From positions 248,001 through 312,000 of the forward strand of contig CBDDIP010000002.1 of the NCBI GenBank assembly GCA_965229005.1: 64,000 nt of DNA, read 5' to 3'. Every line of letters starts with the position of its first letter. The first letter of the stretch is position 1. This DNA comes from CBDDIP01 sp965229005 (GTDB taxonomy: Bacteria; Actinomycetota; Acidimicrobiia; Acidimicrobiales; Ilumatobacteraceae). The notes under the pieces were generated by a model. It did not search any database. It was given only the letters and a program-made list of their open reading frames with translations, and was not told the DNA's origin. Made by a program: the position numbers and the translations under genes. This document shows, piece by piece, positions 50,574 to 62,155 of this stretch.

Positions 50574-51572
50574 GTGCGGCGGATCGCAGCATTGACCTGT
50601 GCAGTGGCACTTTTCGCAGCATGTGGCGGCGACGACAAGAAGTCGAGCAGCACGCAAGCCCCAAACGGCACGGACGCGACGGACTCCTCGACTGAGGGCA
50701 CGGCGGTCGACACCACCGACGCAGCGACCACCACGACGATCCTCGTCACGACGACGACGACCGCCCCCGAGATGCCCGACGTCGTCGACGACACACTGTC
50801 GGACGCGAAAGATGAGCTTGCTGCACTCGGCGTCGACGACGTGCGCGTCAGTGAAGTCGAGCACATCAGCAAGCCGGGCACGGTGCTCGATCAAGTCCCG
50901 AGCGCCGGCAACGACATCAACGGCCCCGTCGATCTCACGGTCAGCAAAGCGCTCGCACCGATGCCCGACTGGACGACCAAGTTGATCGCGGAAGCACGCA
51001 AGTACTTCGACGAGCGTGGCGTCAAGATCACGATCGAGGATGCACTGGACGACACCGTCGTCGAAGGCACCATCATTGCCTCGACCCCGTCGGCTGGGCA
51101 GACGATCAGCTCGGAGGTCCGCCTCAGGGTCGCCAAGACCCCGGTGACCAAGTTCTTGGCCGAGACCGAGGTCGTCGAACAGTCGACTTCCTGCGGATCA
51201 GAGGTGCGTGCCGGTGACGTCGGCGTGAACGGGGCCACCCAGCTCCGCAGCATCTACTCCAGCGGTAACAGCTTCAATCAGAACAGCCCGTGCTCGTACG
51301 ACTACAACCTCGGTCGTGACTGGGTTCGGCTGAAGGGTGGCATCGGTATCGCCGACACGTCGAATTCGGATCTCCAGTGCCGTTTCGAAGTGTTCGTCGA
51401 TGGCAACTCGGTGTTCAACCAGACGATTCCATTCGGCCAGCTCCTCCCACTCGATCTCGACATGACCAACGTGTTGCGCCTGCATCTCGTCGTCACACCC
51501 ACCACCTCGCGCACGGCTGGCCAGTGCGTGTGGGCCGGCATCCGACTCATCGGCGACGGAACGACGAACTAG
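50574..51572 (+). CDS. lipoprotein with PASTA-like repeats and an NPCBM-like C-terminal domain
   Basis: 332 residues. A lipoprotein signal ends at FAACGGDD (Cys about 17), then a Thr-rich linker. Two PASTA-like units follow: MPDVVDDTLSDAKDELAALG ... GTVLDQVPSAG and WTTKLIAEARKYFDERG ... GTIIASTPSAG. The C-terminal domain of about 140 residues (RDWVRLKGGIGIAD, CRFEVFVDGNSVFN, LRLHLVV, WAGIRLIG) has the strand order of NPCBM/NEW2-type carbohydrate-binding domains. It may bind peptidoglycan at the surface. GTG 50574 starts the signal peptide. The stop overlaps the convergent Hsp70-like gene by 4 bases. Confidence 0.75.
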   Translation: MRRIAALTCAVALFAACGGDDKKSSSTQAPNGTDATDSSTEGTAVDTTDAATTTTILVTTTTTAPEMPDVVDDTLSDAKDELAALGVDDVRVSEVEHISKPGTVLDQVPSAGNDINGPVDLTVSKALAPMPDWTTKLIAEARKYFDERGVKITIEDALDDTVVEGTIIASTPSAGQTISSEVRLRVAKTPVTKFLAETEVVEQSTSCGSEVRAGDVGVNGATQLRSIYSSGNSFNQNSPCSYDYNLGRDWVRLKGGIGIADTSNSDLQCRFEVFVDGNSVFNQTIPFGQLLPLDLDMTNVLRLHLVVTPTTSRTAGQCVWAGIRLIGDGTTN

Positions 51573-53755
51573 GCGGAAAGCCCCGCGATCTGAGTCTCCG
51601 TGAGCAACCTCGCCGCCGTGTCGCGAGTGCCGGGCTGGGACACGGCGACAACTGCTCCATCCGTGAGTGAAACGATGCCGATGAACGACCCGAGCGGATC
51701 GCTCACCGTGGCGAGGACCGCCTCGAAATTGGAGATGCGCTGCGGCGCACGCTCCTCAGCGTCCGTCGCGGTCAGCCGGCGAACCGCCGAGCCGTCGAGC
51801 GGGATCACCGCAAGTTCTGCTGCACCAGCGAAGCGGGCTTCGGCGACGAGCGCTGAGCTGTCGCCCAGCCAGGTGCTTCGGCCCGCCTGAAGCGTCGAGC
51901 CTGCGGCGCGCCGAGTGGCCCCGGTGCTCAACTCGATGATGAAGATCTGCTCCAAACCTCCTTCACGGTCGGAGGAGAAGCTGAGTTGGGTGCCGTCGGG
52001 GCTGAAAGCCGGGGCCCCGTCGGTGCCGGCCGCGGCGACGATGGTGGACACCGTGCCCGCGAAGAGGGAGTAGGCCATCACGTCGATGCTGCTGCCGGAG
52101 GCACCCGCGAACGCGACCACCGTTCCGTCCGGCTTCCATGTCGGATCGGTCGCGTCGCCGTCGAAGACCTGAACCGGAACGTCCCCACCGCGGAAGCCGC
52201 CGACGAACAGACGAGGCGATCCACCGACTCGCAGGATCGCGGCGACCTGACTGCCGTCGGGCGAGATCTCGGCGTCGATCACGTCGCCGCCGAGATCGAC
52301 GAAGTCCCCGGCGTCGCCGACCTGCACGAACATCGCCCCGGTGACATCGCCGCGGATGGACGTGAACCCGGCGAGCTCCGGCACGGGCGTGATCGGTGTG
52401 GTCGGCTCGCTGGTCGTGTCAGGGGTCGTGCCCGAGTCCGGGGTCGACGGGCTGCTCTCGGCCGTCGTCGGGTCGGTGGCGGACGACGAGTCGGGCCCGG
52501 TGCTGGCTGTCGTGCTGTCGGTCGCATCGTCGGAGCCATGCGTCGCCACGAACACCGCTGCCCCACCGGCCACGACCACGCCGGCGATGCTGCCGAGCAG
52601 AACACGTCGCGACACGCCGCGGCGGGGCGGCTCCGGCGGAGCGCTGGGGAACCGCGCGGGCTGGGGAGGCGCCGGAGGGTCGGGCGGAGCGGCCGGCTTG
52701 GGCATCGCACTGAGCGCCGCACCGCGGGCGATCGCCACGTCCGGGTCGATGCCTGCGACGACCTGTCGCTGGGTGCGCTCCTCGATCAGTCGGCGCACGA
52801 TCGGCAGCCGGGTCGATCCGCCGGCCAGCACGATGGCCGACAGGTCCTCGAAGGTGTGACCACTCGATCGAACCGCGCGATCGACGAGATCGATCGTCTC
52901 CTTCACTCGAGCGGTGATCGCCGAGTCCAGCTCGCGCTGCGTCACGGTCACCGACGTCGGCAACCCGCTGATGCCGACGTCGACGATCGCGTCGCTGTCG
53001 TGGGCGAGGTGCTCCTTCGCCGAGCGCACGTGTTGCTGCAACCGCAGCAGCGCGCGGCTCGTCTCGGGATCCGAGCCGTCGAGTCCGTCGAGCGGATGAC
53101 CGATCCGTCCATCGACGAGCGCCAGCAGTTCGGCGTCGAAGTCGAGACCGCCGAGGCGTTCGATGCCGAGTGCCTCACCGACCACCTCGAAGCCATCGGT
53201 CGTGCGGCGCACGATGGCGGTGTCGAACGTGCCACCGCCGAGGTCGTAGATGGCCAGCAGCGCGCCGGCCGGCAGTGGATGGCGAGCGACGTACTCCCAC
53301 GCCGCAGCGACGGGCTCGGTGAGCAGCGTCACCGGGAGCGCCTGCGTCGCCGCAACCTTGCGGACCAGCGCCTGGCCGTACCCCTGGTAGGAAGCCGGGT
53401 GGGTGAGCACCAGCCGGTCGACCTTCGCCTGCATCCGCTCCTCTGCCACTCGCACCACGGCACCGAGGATCTCGCCGAGCAGGACCTCCGGCGGGTAGGA
53501 GCGTCCTCCGAGCACGAGCGGCACGCCGTCCAGCAGCCGTCGCTTCACCGCGCTCGCGTAGCGATCCGGTTCGGACGAACGGCGGGCGTTGGCTGCGTCG
53601 CCGACGAGGATGACACCGTCGTCGCGAACGAAGAGCGTGGACGGCATCACCGTCGAACCATTGGCGCCGAGCGCAATCGTCTCGACATTGCCGTTGCGCA
53701 CCGCGGCGGCCGCCGTGTACGTGGTGCCGATGTCGACCCCGAGGATCAGTTCCAA
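51569..53755 (-). CDS. Hsp70-like ATPase fused to a transmembrane helix and an exported beta-propeller
   Basis: 728 residues. The N-terminal 360 residues form an actin/Hsp70 nucleotide-binding domain: DIGTTYTAAA, IYDLGGGTFDTAIV and IVLAGGSTRLPIVRRLIEE. The Hsp70 peptide-binding domain is missing. A Pro-rich linker and one helix (VLLGSIAGVVVAGGAAVFVA, about 388-407) follow, then a Thr/Ser linker and an exported region with TolB/WD40-like repeats (VAAILRVGGSPRLFVGG, PTWKPDGTVVAFAG, PAFSPDGTQLSFSSDREGG). This layout suggests coupling of cytoplasmic ATP binding with an external ligand sensor. No partner is known. Confidence 0.83.
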   Translation of the reverse strand: MELILGVDIGTTYTAAAAVRNGNVETIALGANGSTVMPSTLFVRDDGVILVGDAANARRSSEPDRYASAVKRRLLDGVPLVLGGRSYPPEVLLGEILGAVVRVAEERMQAKVDRLVLTHPASYQGYGQALVRKVAATQALPVTLLTEPVAAAWEYVARHPLPAGALLAIYDLGGGTFDTAIVRRTTDGFEVVGEALGIERLGGLDFDAELLALVDGRIGHPLDGLDGSDPETSRALLRLQQHVRSAKEHLAHDSDAIVDVGISGLPTSVTVTQRELDSAITARVKETIDLVDRAVRSSGHTFEDLSAIVLAGGSTRLPIVRRLIEERTQRQVVAGIDPDVAIARGAALSAMPKPAAPPDPPAPPQPARFPSAPPEPPRRGVSRRVLLGSIAGVVVAGGAAVFVATHGSDDATDSTTASTGPDSSSATDPTTAESSPSTPDSGTTPDTTSEPTTPITPVPELAGFTSIRGDVTGAMFVQVGDAGDFVDLGGDVIDAEISPDGSQVAAILRVGGSPRLFVGGFRGGDVPVQVFDGDATDPTWKPDGTVVAFAGASGSSIDVMAYSLFAGTVSTIVAAAGTDGAPAFSPDGTQLSFSSDREGGLEQIFIIELSTGATRRAAGSTLQAGRSTWLGDSSALVAEARFAGAAELAVIPLDGSAVRRLTATDAEERAPQRISNFEAVLATVSDPLGSFIGIVSLTDGAVVAVSQPGTRDTAARLLTETQIAGLSA

Positions 53756-53813
53756 CTCGTCCGCCCGTCGCCCATCCCGGCGCAGAACTTACCGGTCGGG
53801 CTCGGCCTGCGCT

Positions 53814-54254
53814 TCAGTCCGGGGCCGTCTTGCCGAGCACACGCTGGAGCGCGGAGATGTCGGTGTCGGTGAGGCGTTGGGCGAACTGCTGCTGCACGAG
53901 GCGCCGGTAGGTGACGTTGGCGTCGCGCCAGACGAGTCGCCCCTCGCGGCTGAGCGTGACGGTGACGGCGCGACGATCGTCGGCGGTCGGCGTCGCCGCC
54001 CGCGTCACCAACCCGTCGTCCTCCATGCGATCGAGCCGGCGCGAGAAGCTGGACGGGACCTCGCCCAGCTCGGCGCACAGCTGACCGACGCGCAGCGACC
54101 CACCCGCGGCGCGCAACGAGCTGAGCACCTCGAAGTGAGCCAGCGACAGATCGTGCAACTCCACCAGCTCGGCGTCGATCCGCCGCCGGATGGCCTCACC
54201 CGTGGACGCGAACGACCGCCACAACGCCACCCGTTCCGCATCGAGGCGGGGCAA
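53814..54254 (-). CDS. MarR family transcriptional regulator
   Basis: 146 residues with the MarR winged helix: SLRVGQLCAELGEVPSSFSRRLDRMEDDGLV as recognition region, then D-D-R-R-A-V-T-V-T-L in the wing. Its start lies 3 bases after the stop of the aminotransferase gene on the same strand, so the two are co-transcribed and the regulator may control that gene. The ligand is unknown. Confidence 0.87.
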   Translation of the reverse strand: MPRLDAERVALWRSFASTGEAIRRRIDAELVELHDLSLAHFEVLSSLRAAGGSLRVGQLCAELGEVPSSFSRRLDRMEDDGLVTRAATPTADDRRAVTVTLSREGRLVWRDANVTYRRLVQQQFAQRLTDTDISALQRVLGKTAPD

Positions 54255-54257
54255 CGG

Positions 54258-55496
54258 TCAGGCCGTGGCCTTGAGCGCCGCACCGAACGCGGCGAGCGCG
54301 AGATCGATCTCCTGCTCGTTGACCACCAGCGGCGGCATCCAGCGCAGGCACGTGCCGTAGGTGCCGGCGTTCATCAGGATCATCCGACCCTCGTCGAGGC
54401 AGTGCGCCTGCACCGCGGCGACACGCGCCGCGTTGCTGAACTCGGTGCCGACCATCAGACCGGGGCCGCGCACCTGCACGAGGTCGGTGTGCTCGCGCTG
54501 CAGCTCGGTGAACCCGGCGCGCAACTGATCGCCGCGGGCGTTGACGTTCTCCAAGAATGCGGGGTCCTGCATCAGCTCGATGGTCGCCAGTGCCGCCGCG
54601 CAACCCATGGCGTTGCCGCCGTAGGTGCCGCCGTGACTGCCCTTCGGCCACTTGTCGTCCAGCTCGCGCCGAGTGCCGAGCGCAGCGAACGGGAAGCCGG
54701 AGGCGATGCCCTTGGCCATGCAGATGATGTCCGGCTCGATGTCGTAGTGCTCGACCGCAAACAGCTTGCCGGTGCGCCCGAAGCCGCTCTGCACCTCGTC
54801 GGCGACGAACAGGATCCCGTGCTGACGGCACCGTTCGACGATGCCGTGGATGAACGCCGGCGGCGCGGCGATGTAGCCGCCCTCACCGAGGACGGGCTCG
54901 AGGATCGCCGCGGCGGTCTCCTCGGGTGCGGTGAGCGACTTCAACAGGTGATCGAAACCGGCCAGCGCGCGAGCGACCTCGGCGTCCTGATCCTCCACCA
55001 ACGGATCGGGGTACGGGGCGACGAACACGCCGGCCGGCAGCGGCGAGTGACCGGCGCGGTACCCGGTCTTCGACGTCGTCATCGCCATCGTCATGTGCGT
55101 TCGCCCGTGGAAGCTGCCGGCGAACACGATGATGTTCGGGCGCTTCGTCGCCTGCTTGGCCAGCTTCACCGCGGCCTCGGTGATCTCGGCGCCGGAGTTG
55201 GCGTAGAAGAACGTGTCGATGCCGCCGGGCGTGATCTCGGCGAGCTTGGCCGCCAACGGCTCGAGCAGGTCGTGGCGGAACACGTTGACCTGAGCGTGGA
55301 TGAACCGCTGGGCCTGGTCGGCAATGGCCTTGGCCACGTGCGGGTGGGCGTGGCCGGTGGAGTTCACGGCGATGCCGGCGGCGAAGTCGAGGTACTCCTC
55401 GCCGTCGACCGTGGTGACCCAGCATCCGTGGCCGCTGGCCACCTGCAAGGGCGTGACCGAGAACCAGACTCCTGACAGGTGCGACGTCGTCGACAT
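54258..55496 (-). CDS. class III aminotransferase (4-aminobutyrate/acetylornithine type)
   Basis: 412 residues with the fold-type I PLP signature. SGAEITEAAVKLAKQAT binds the cofactor phosphate, FADEVQSGFGRTG holds Asp about 233, and AKGIASGFPFAA holds the PLP-binding Lys about 262. It is closest in pattern to 4-aminobutyrate and 2,2-dialkylglycine-type transaminases, but the amino donor cannot be fixed. ATG 55496 is chosen because the longer frame upstream runs antisense to the dioxygenase gene. A TauD-type dioxygenase starts divergently 67 bases away. Confidence 0.87.
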   Translation of the reverse strand: MSTTSHLSGVWFSVTPLQVASGHGCWVTTVDGEEYLDFAAGIAVNSTGHAHPHVAKAIADQAQRFIHAQVNVFRHDLLEPLAAKLAEITPGGIDTFFYANSGAEITEAAVKLAKQATKRPNIIVFAGSFHGRTHMTMAMTTSKTGYRAGHSPLPAGVFVAPYPDPLVEDQDAEVARALAGFDHLLKSLTAPEETAAAILEPVLGEGGYIAAPPAFIHGIVERCRQHGILFVADEVQSGFGRTGKLFAVEHYDIEPDIICMAKGIASGFPFAALGTRRELDDKWPKGSHGGTYGGNAMGCAAALATIELMQDPAFLENVNARGDQLRAGFTELQREHTDLVQVRGPGLMVGTEFSNAARVAAVQAHCLDEGRMILMNAGTYGTCLRWMPPLVVNEQEIDLALAAFGAALKATA

Positions 55497-55563
55497 GCGC
55501 CAATGGTAGGCGCCCGCCAAATGAGCACGGCGCAGGCGCGAGACTGGCGGCCGAGGGGAACTC

Positions 55564-56436
55564 ATGGGGGACGTGATGAACGCAACGTTGGAGATCGAAC
55601 GCATCGCCGGGTCGCTCGGCGCGTACGTGCGCGGGCTCGACCTTCGCTCGCCGCTGTCCCCGGCCGAGATGGACGCGTTGCGACAGGCGCTGCGCGACCA
55701 CCTCGTCGTGTTCCTGCCAGAGCAGCACATCGGGCTCGACGAGCTGGAGCGCTTCACCGACGAGATGGGTGGACGCGACATCACCCCGTACGTCACGCCG
55801 GTGGACGGACGGCCGTACGTGATCCGCGTCATCAAGGAGCCGGGCGACGAGCTCAACTTCGCCAACGCCTGGCACACCGACCTGTCGTACCTGCCGGCGC
55901 CGCCGGCGTTCACGATCCTGCACGCGTGGGAGGTCCCGCCCTACGGCGGCGACACCATCTGGGCCAACCAGTACCTGGCCTACGAGACGTTGCCGGCCGA
56001 CCTGCGCGAGCAGCTGCTGACGCTGCGCGGCGTGCACAGCGCAGGGCCGGCGTACGGCACCGGCGGGTTCTTGGAGTCGGTGCAGAGCAAGACGTCCATG
56101 GCGATCGAGCCATCGGCCGCGGCCCACGGCGTGCACGTGCACCCGATGGTGATCCGCCACCCCGAGACGGGGCGCGCCGCGCTGTACGCCAACCCGGTGT
56201 ACACGGTGGGCATCGAGGGCTGGACGCAGGAGGCCGCGGCGCCACTGATCGCCCGGCTGGCCAAGCACGCGGTGCACGAGAACTTCACCTGCCGCCTGCG
56301 GTGGGAGCCGCACATGATGGCCATCTGGGACAACCGCTGCACGCAGCACCTGGCCGTCAACGACTACGCCGGACACCGCCGCGAGATGTTCCGCACGAGC
56401 GTCAGCGGATCCACTCCCGTGGCAGCGGGGGCCTGA
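55564..56436 (+). CDS. TauD/TfdA family Fe(II)/2-oxoglutarate dioxygenase
   Basis: 290 residues. The iron-binding facial triad is visible: HTD (His about 104, Asp about 106) and the distal His about 262 in CTQHLAVNDY, with the 2-oxoglutarate Arg in HRREMFR (about 272-273). The N-terminal IAGSLGAYVRGLDLRSPLS and LRDHLVVFLPEQ are typical of TauD relatives that hydroxylate taurine, alkyl sulfates or chlorophenoxyacetates. The product is unassigned. ATG 55564 or ATG 55576 may be used. The nearby aminotransferase suggests catabolism of an amine- or sulfur-containing compound. Confidence 0.88.
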   Translation: MGDVMNATLEIERIAGSLGAYVRGLDLRSPLSPAEMDALRQALRDHLVVFLPEQHIGLDELERFTDEMGGRDITPYVTPVDGRPYVIRVIKEPGDELNFANAWHTDLSYLPAPPAFTILHAWEVPPYGGDTIWANQYLAYETLPADLREQLLTLRGVHSAGPAYGTGGFLESVQSKTSMAIEPSAAAHGVHVHPMVIRHPETGRAALYANPVYTVGIEGWTQEAAAPLIARLAKHAVHENFTCRLRWEPHMMAIWDNRCTQHLAVNDYAGHRREMFRTSVSGSTPVAAGA

Positions 56437-56453
56437 CCACGTACAGTCGACTC

Positions 56454-56960
56454 ATGCGTTCGGAGTGGTCGCGACGTCGCGGCGTCGTCCTGGCGGCGAG
56501 CTTGATGCTTGCGCTCGCGGCGTGCACGTCGGACGACGGGCCGCCGAAGGTCAGCCCGGAGGGTGCCTACACCGCGGTCGTCCAGTGGGTCGTGAGCGAC
56601 GAGTTGCCGGCCCAGATCGACGACACGCCACCGATCATCTACATCGCCACCGATGACGGGTCGGCGATCGCTGCCGGGACCCAGGCGACCGTGGCCCGCG
56701 ACACGGTCGACGACGCCACCGTTCGTTTCGCCGACGATCGAGACGACGCGCTGGACCTGGACACGGAACTGCAGTCCGTGCGCGACAACGGCCTGCTGAT
56801 CACCCTCACGCCCATCGACGCCGACGATCACTTCAGCGTCGAGCACCTCGAGCTGACGCTCTACTCCGACGCCGAGCACACCACCTCGTGGGAGCTGACG
56901 CTCAGCGCGACGTCGTCGGGTGTCACGGTGACGGAGGCGACGGAACAGCCGCAGGGCTGA
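56454..56960 (+). CDS. small lipoprotein
   Basis: 168 residues. A lipoprotein signal ends at LALAACTSDD (Cys about 24). The mature part is acidic and strand-rich, without a known motif. It lies 17 bases after the dioxygenase stop. Its last 38 bases overlap the end of the convergent MFS gene. The function is unknown. Confidence 0.75.
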   Translation: MRSEWSRRRGVVLAASLMLALAACTSDDGPPKVSPEGAYTAVVQWVVSDELPAQIDDTPPIIYIATDDGSAIAAGTQATVARDTVDDATVRFADDRDDALDLDTELQSVRDNGLLITLTPIDADDHFSVEHLELTLYSDAEHTTSWELTLSATSSGVTVTEATEQPQG

Positions 56961-58401
56961 TCAGCTCGCGGGCGATGGCGATCGCCTCGATGGCCATTGC
57001 CTCATCCACCGTTTCGGTCGGGTCGAGCGCGACACGCCGCAGACGGTCGAGCTCCACCCGTTGCGGATGCGTGGCGATCTCGCTGTTGGCGAGCTGGGCG
57101 AGGTCGACCGCGGCCGACGCATCGATGATCGCCGCCCGAGCGCTGCCGCCGTCGCGCAGGTCGTCCGCCGCGGCAAGGCGATTGACCGCCGGCTGCAACG
57201 TGGCCAACCCGGACTCCTGCTCGAGCCGACGCGCCGCCTCGAACGCGCGCACGAACACCACGAGGGCCGGCAGGTAGATCACGCTGAGCACGGCCATGCT
57301 CGCCTCCGCGGGCAGCACCATCGGGGTGGCGATCATGGCCCCGGCCACGTACGCCAGGGAGAAGCGCGTCTCGTAGCGAGCACCGGCCCGACCGCGCGAT
57401 GCGGCCGGCGCGCGGGACTGCAGCAGGCTGTCGAACGAGTGGCGACCGAGCGTGGTGGACAGGCCGATCAGCCCGCCCACGGTGAGCAGCAGCGGACGGG
57501 ACACGCCCAGCACGCCGACGATCGCCAACGACGCGGGCGCGGCGATCGCCAGGCCGAGCAGCGTCTGCTCACGGAAGTGCCGTCGCAGCAACGGCGTGAC
57601 GACGTTGCCGACGAACGCTCCGGCGCCGTAGATGCCGATGGCTGCGCCGTAGACCCACGGCGGCTCGCTGGCGCGGCGCAGGGTGAACGCCATCGTGAAG
57701 ACGAAGAAGCCGACTGCGCCGCGGATGGCCATGAACCCGATCGAACCGACGAGCACCGTCGGCAGGTGCATCTCGGCGTACTCGACCGTGTGGTGCACCG
57801 GTTCCTCGGGCGGCCGGGTGTGCAGTCCCAGGATGACGACGGCAGCGATGACGAACAGCCCGGCGCCGATGACCAGCACCCAGCTCGCCCCCGCCCACGC
57901 CAGCACGCCCGCCGCAGACGCGCCACCGATCCCTCCGGCGACCGTGCTCATCCGCGCCAGCGTGGCGTTGGTCGAGACCAGCCGATCGGGATCGTCGGTG
58001 ACGAGCGGGACCAGCGCCTGCTTGACCACGCCGCTGGCCTTGCTGCTGATCAGCAGCCCGATGGCGAACGCGTAGAACGACAGCTGGAACAGCGAGTTGG
58101 CGAGAAGCACGCAGAAGACGGCCCGCAGCAAGTAGCACGCGGCGGCGAACCACTGCGGACGTCCGCGGAAGCGGTCGACCGCCGGACCGACGAGCGGCGC
58201 GAGCACCGCCAGCGGCGCCATCGTCACGAGCAGGTAGAGCAGCACCTGCTGGCGCGAAGCCTCCGGGCTGAGGCTGAAGAACAGCGAGCCGGCCAACGAG
58301 ACGGTGACGTACGAGTCCGCTGCCGCCGCCACCCCATGGGCGATCGACAGGCGCGCCGCGGCCGGCTGCCCGAGGGCCAGTTCGCGGAACCGTGCACGCA
58401 C
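56923..58401 (-). CDS. MFS transporter-like membrane protein
   Basis: 492 residues from GTG 58401. About 11-12 transmembrane helices start at LLYLLVTMAPLAVLAPLVGP, which with the loop AVDRFRGRPQWF has the MFS A-motif region (G-P-x-x-D-R-x-R-G-R). The C-terminal 90 residues are soluble and Ala/Asp-rich. GTG 58401 starts the protein about 45 residues before the first helix; the longer frame upstream is low-complexity. The substrate is unknown. It is divergent from the Tat-LPSTG gene. Confidence 0.82.
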   Translation of the reverse strand: MRARFRELALGQPAAARLSIAHGVAAAADSYVTVSLAGSLFFSLSPEASRQQVLLYLLVTMAPLAVLAPLVGPAVDRFRGRPQWFAAACYLLRAVFCVLLANSLFQLSFYAFAIGLLISSKASGVVKQALVPLVTDDPDRLVSTNATLARMSTVAGGIGGASAAGVLAWAGASWVLVIGAGLFVIAAVVILGLHTRPPEEPVHHTVEYAEMHLPTVLVGSIGFMAIRGAVGFFVFTMAFTLRRASEPPWVYGAAIGIYGAGAFVGNVVTPLLRRHFREQTLLGLAIAAPASLAIVGVLGVSRPLLLTVGGLIGLSTTLGRHSFDSLLQSRAPAASRGRAGARYETRFSLAYVAGAMIATPMVLPAEASMAVLSVIYLPALVVFVRAFEAARRLEQESGLATLQPAVNRLAAADDLRDGGSARAAIIDASAAVDLAQLANSEIATHPQRVELDRLRRVALDPTETVDEAMAIEAIAIARELISPAAVPSPPSP

Positions 58402-58807
58402 CCGACGATTGTGGCCCAATCCGGACGACAACGCCGCGACAGGCGTCGCTCCCCCACGCGGGTGCACCATGTCGAACTGGTCCATCTGGACCAAGAAAAC
58501 GCTCAAGATCGCGTCAACTCCGGGCGATAAATGTTTTCGGTACAGGAATTCCTGTGCTGCGGATGTGTCATCAGATCGAACGGGCGACCCCGATGGGCGC
58601 CGGCGACGGGCACGGCCGGTGAAAGCGAACGGGTTGCACTGGTCACGACTCCCCTTCGGGGGAGCACGGATCAGCAAGCGCCCGTGCGGTGGATCCGGTA
58701 CGAGCCGGAGTCGGCAAGCACCGGGCGAGCCCGCGAGACGAGATGGCACTCCCGGAGCACACGAGTCTCGAATCGCGACACGGCACGACGCCACGAAGGG
58801 CAGTTCC
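58402..58807. other. 406-base non-coding region with a 14-bp palindrome
   Basis: Between the divergent MFS and Tat-LPSTG genes. It holds a perfect 14-bp palindrome (ACAGGAATTCCTGT, 58542-58555) and a short CTCCCC-TTCG-GGGGAG hairpin near 58650. I checked it by eye for cobalamin, c-di-GMP and c-di-AMP riboswitch cores and did not recognise one. A long leader for the 58808 gene or promoter elements for both genes is likely. Confidence 0.6.
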
Positions 58808-59536
58808 ATGAAGACCACGTTCGACCGGCGGCGCTTCCTGCTGCTGGGCGCGGGCGGAGCGGCAGCGGCGATCGCCGGCGGCGGCTCGGCCGGTGCGGCG
58901 GACCCGGAGTTCGCCACGGTGTGGCGTCTGTCGGCCGACTGGGGCTACCCGGTTCCACCGAAGAGCCGAACCCGGTGCCTGTGCAGCGCGTGCCGCGCCC
59001 ATGCCGCCAACAAGATCTACTTGAGCCGCGACGAGGCGATCGCCGGACGGATCCATCCGTGCTGCGTCTGCCAGCCCTACAGCATCCAACTGCTGACCAC
59101 CGACGTCGCGGTGCTGGCCGCGTTGACGACCGCTGGATCAGCCGACCTGCGCAGGGGTCCGGTCCGCACCGCCTTCGAGGGCGCGGTCGCCCGCGCCCAA
59201 GAACCCCCGCCTCCGCCCCCTCCGCCGATCGAGGCGGAAGCACCGACGACCACCGCGCCCACGACCACGGGGCCCACGACCACGGGGCCGACGACCACGG
59301 GGCCCACGATCATCGCGTCACCGCCGATGCGCCCCGACGACGTCGATGCATCGTCGTCCAACGGCCGGGGCGAGCTCCCCGCTCACGCCGACGTCTTGGC
59401 GGCTTCCCTGCCCTCGACGGGCAGCGACGCCGCGATCGTCGGCGCGATCGCGACCGCGGCGATGTTCGCCGGGGCCGCAGCGATCGGCCTCGCCCGTCGA
59501 CCCGCATCGAGCGGATCGACGGACGAGTCGAACTGA
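58808..59536 (+). CDS. Tat-exported, LPSTG-anchored protein with Cys-rich domain
   Basis: 242 residues. A twin-arginine signal (DRRRFLLLGAGGAAAA, Arg about 7-9) is followed by a domain with RCLCSACRAHAANKIY and HPCCVCQPY. These six Cys and nearby His could hold a metal ion or form disulfides, and Tat export would allow folding with a cofactor first. A Pro8 tract, repeated TTTGP units and a sorting signal (LPSTG at about 201-205, a hydrophobic helix, ARRP) complete it. It is probably linked to the wall by sortase after Tat export, an uncommon combination. Confidence 0.78.
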   Translation: MKTTFDRRRFLLLGAGGAAAAIAGGGSAGAADPEFATVWRLSADWGYPVPPKSRTRCLCSACRAHAANKIYLSRDEAIAGRIHPCCVCQPYSIQLLTTDVAVLAALTTAGSADLRRGPVRTAFEGAVARAQEPPPPPPPPIEAEAPTTTAPTTTGPTTTGPTTTGPTIIASPPMRPDDVDASSSNGRGELPAHADVLAASLPSTGSDAAIVGAIATAAMFAGAAAIGLARRPASSGSTDESN

Positions 59537-59543
59537 GCTGCGC

Positions 59544-61901
<2,358 letters not shown>

Positions 61902-61994
61902 GAATCGGAGGGTAGCGAGAGAAAACTTGCGTCGCTACGGCTCAGCTTTTCTGCAGTGTGCTGCATGCCACGCCGTCACAGGGAATAGATCGGG

Positions 61995-62135
61995 CGGAGG
62001 GTTTCACGCCCGCCAAACCCTCCACCCAGGTTCTGCGGAGGGTTTCACGCCCACCCGAGCGCGCACCAAACCCTCCACCCCGGTTCTGCGGAGGGTTTCA
62101 CGCCCACCCGGGCGCGCACCAAACCCTCCACCCCG
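61995..62135. repeat. 53-bp tandem palindromic repeat, locus 2 (three units)
   Basis: Units start at about 61995, 62036 and 62089. The full unit is 53 bases; the first lacks 12 central bases and the third is cut at about 47. Each has CGGAGGGTTTC, a middle CGCCCACCCGGGCGCGCACC and AAACCCTCCACCC. The outer arms GGAGGGTTT and AAACCCTCC pair perfectly in all three. The array lies between lon and the ferredoxin-reductase-like gene. It shares period, arms and CACCCGGGCG core with 5867-6018. Confidence 0.88.
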
Positions 62136-62155
62136 TTTCGTCACGTGACGATTCG

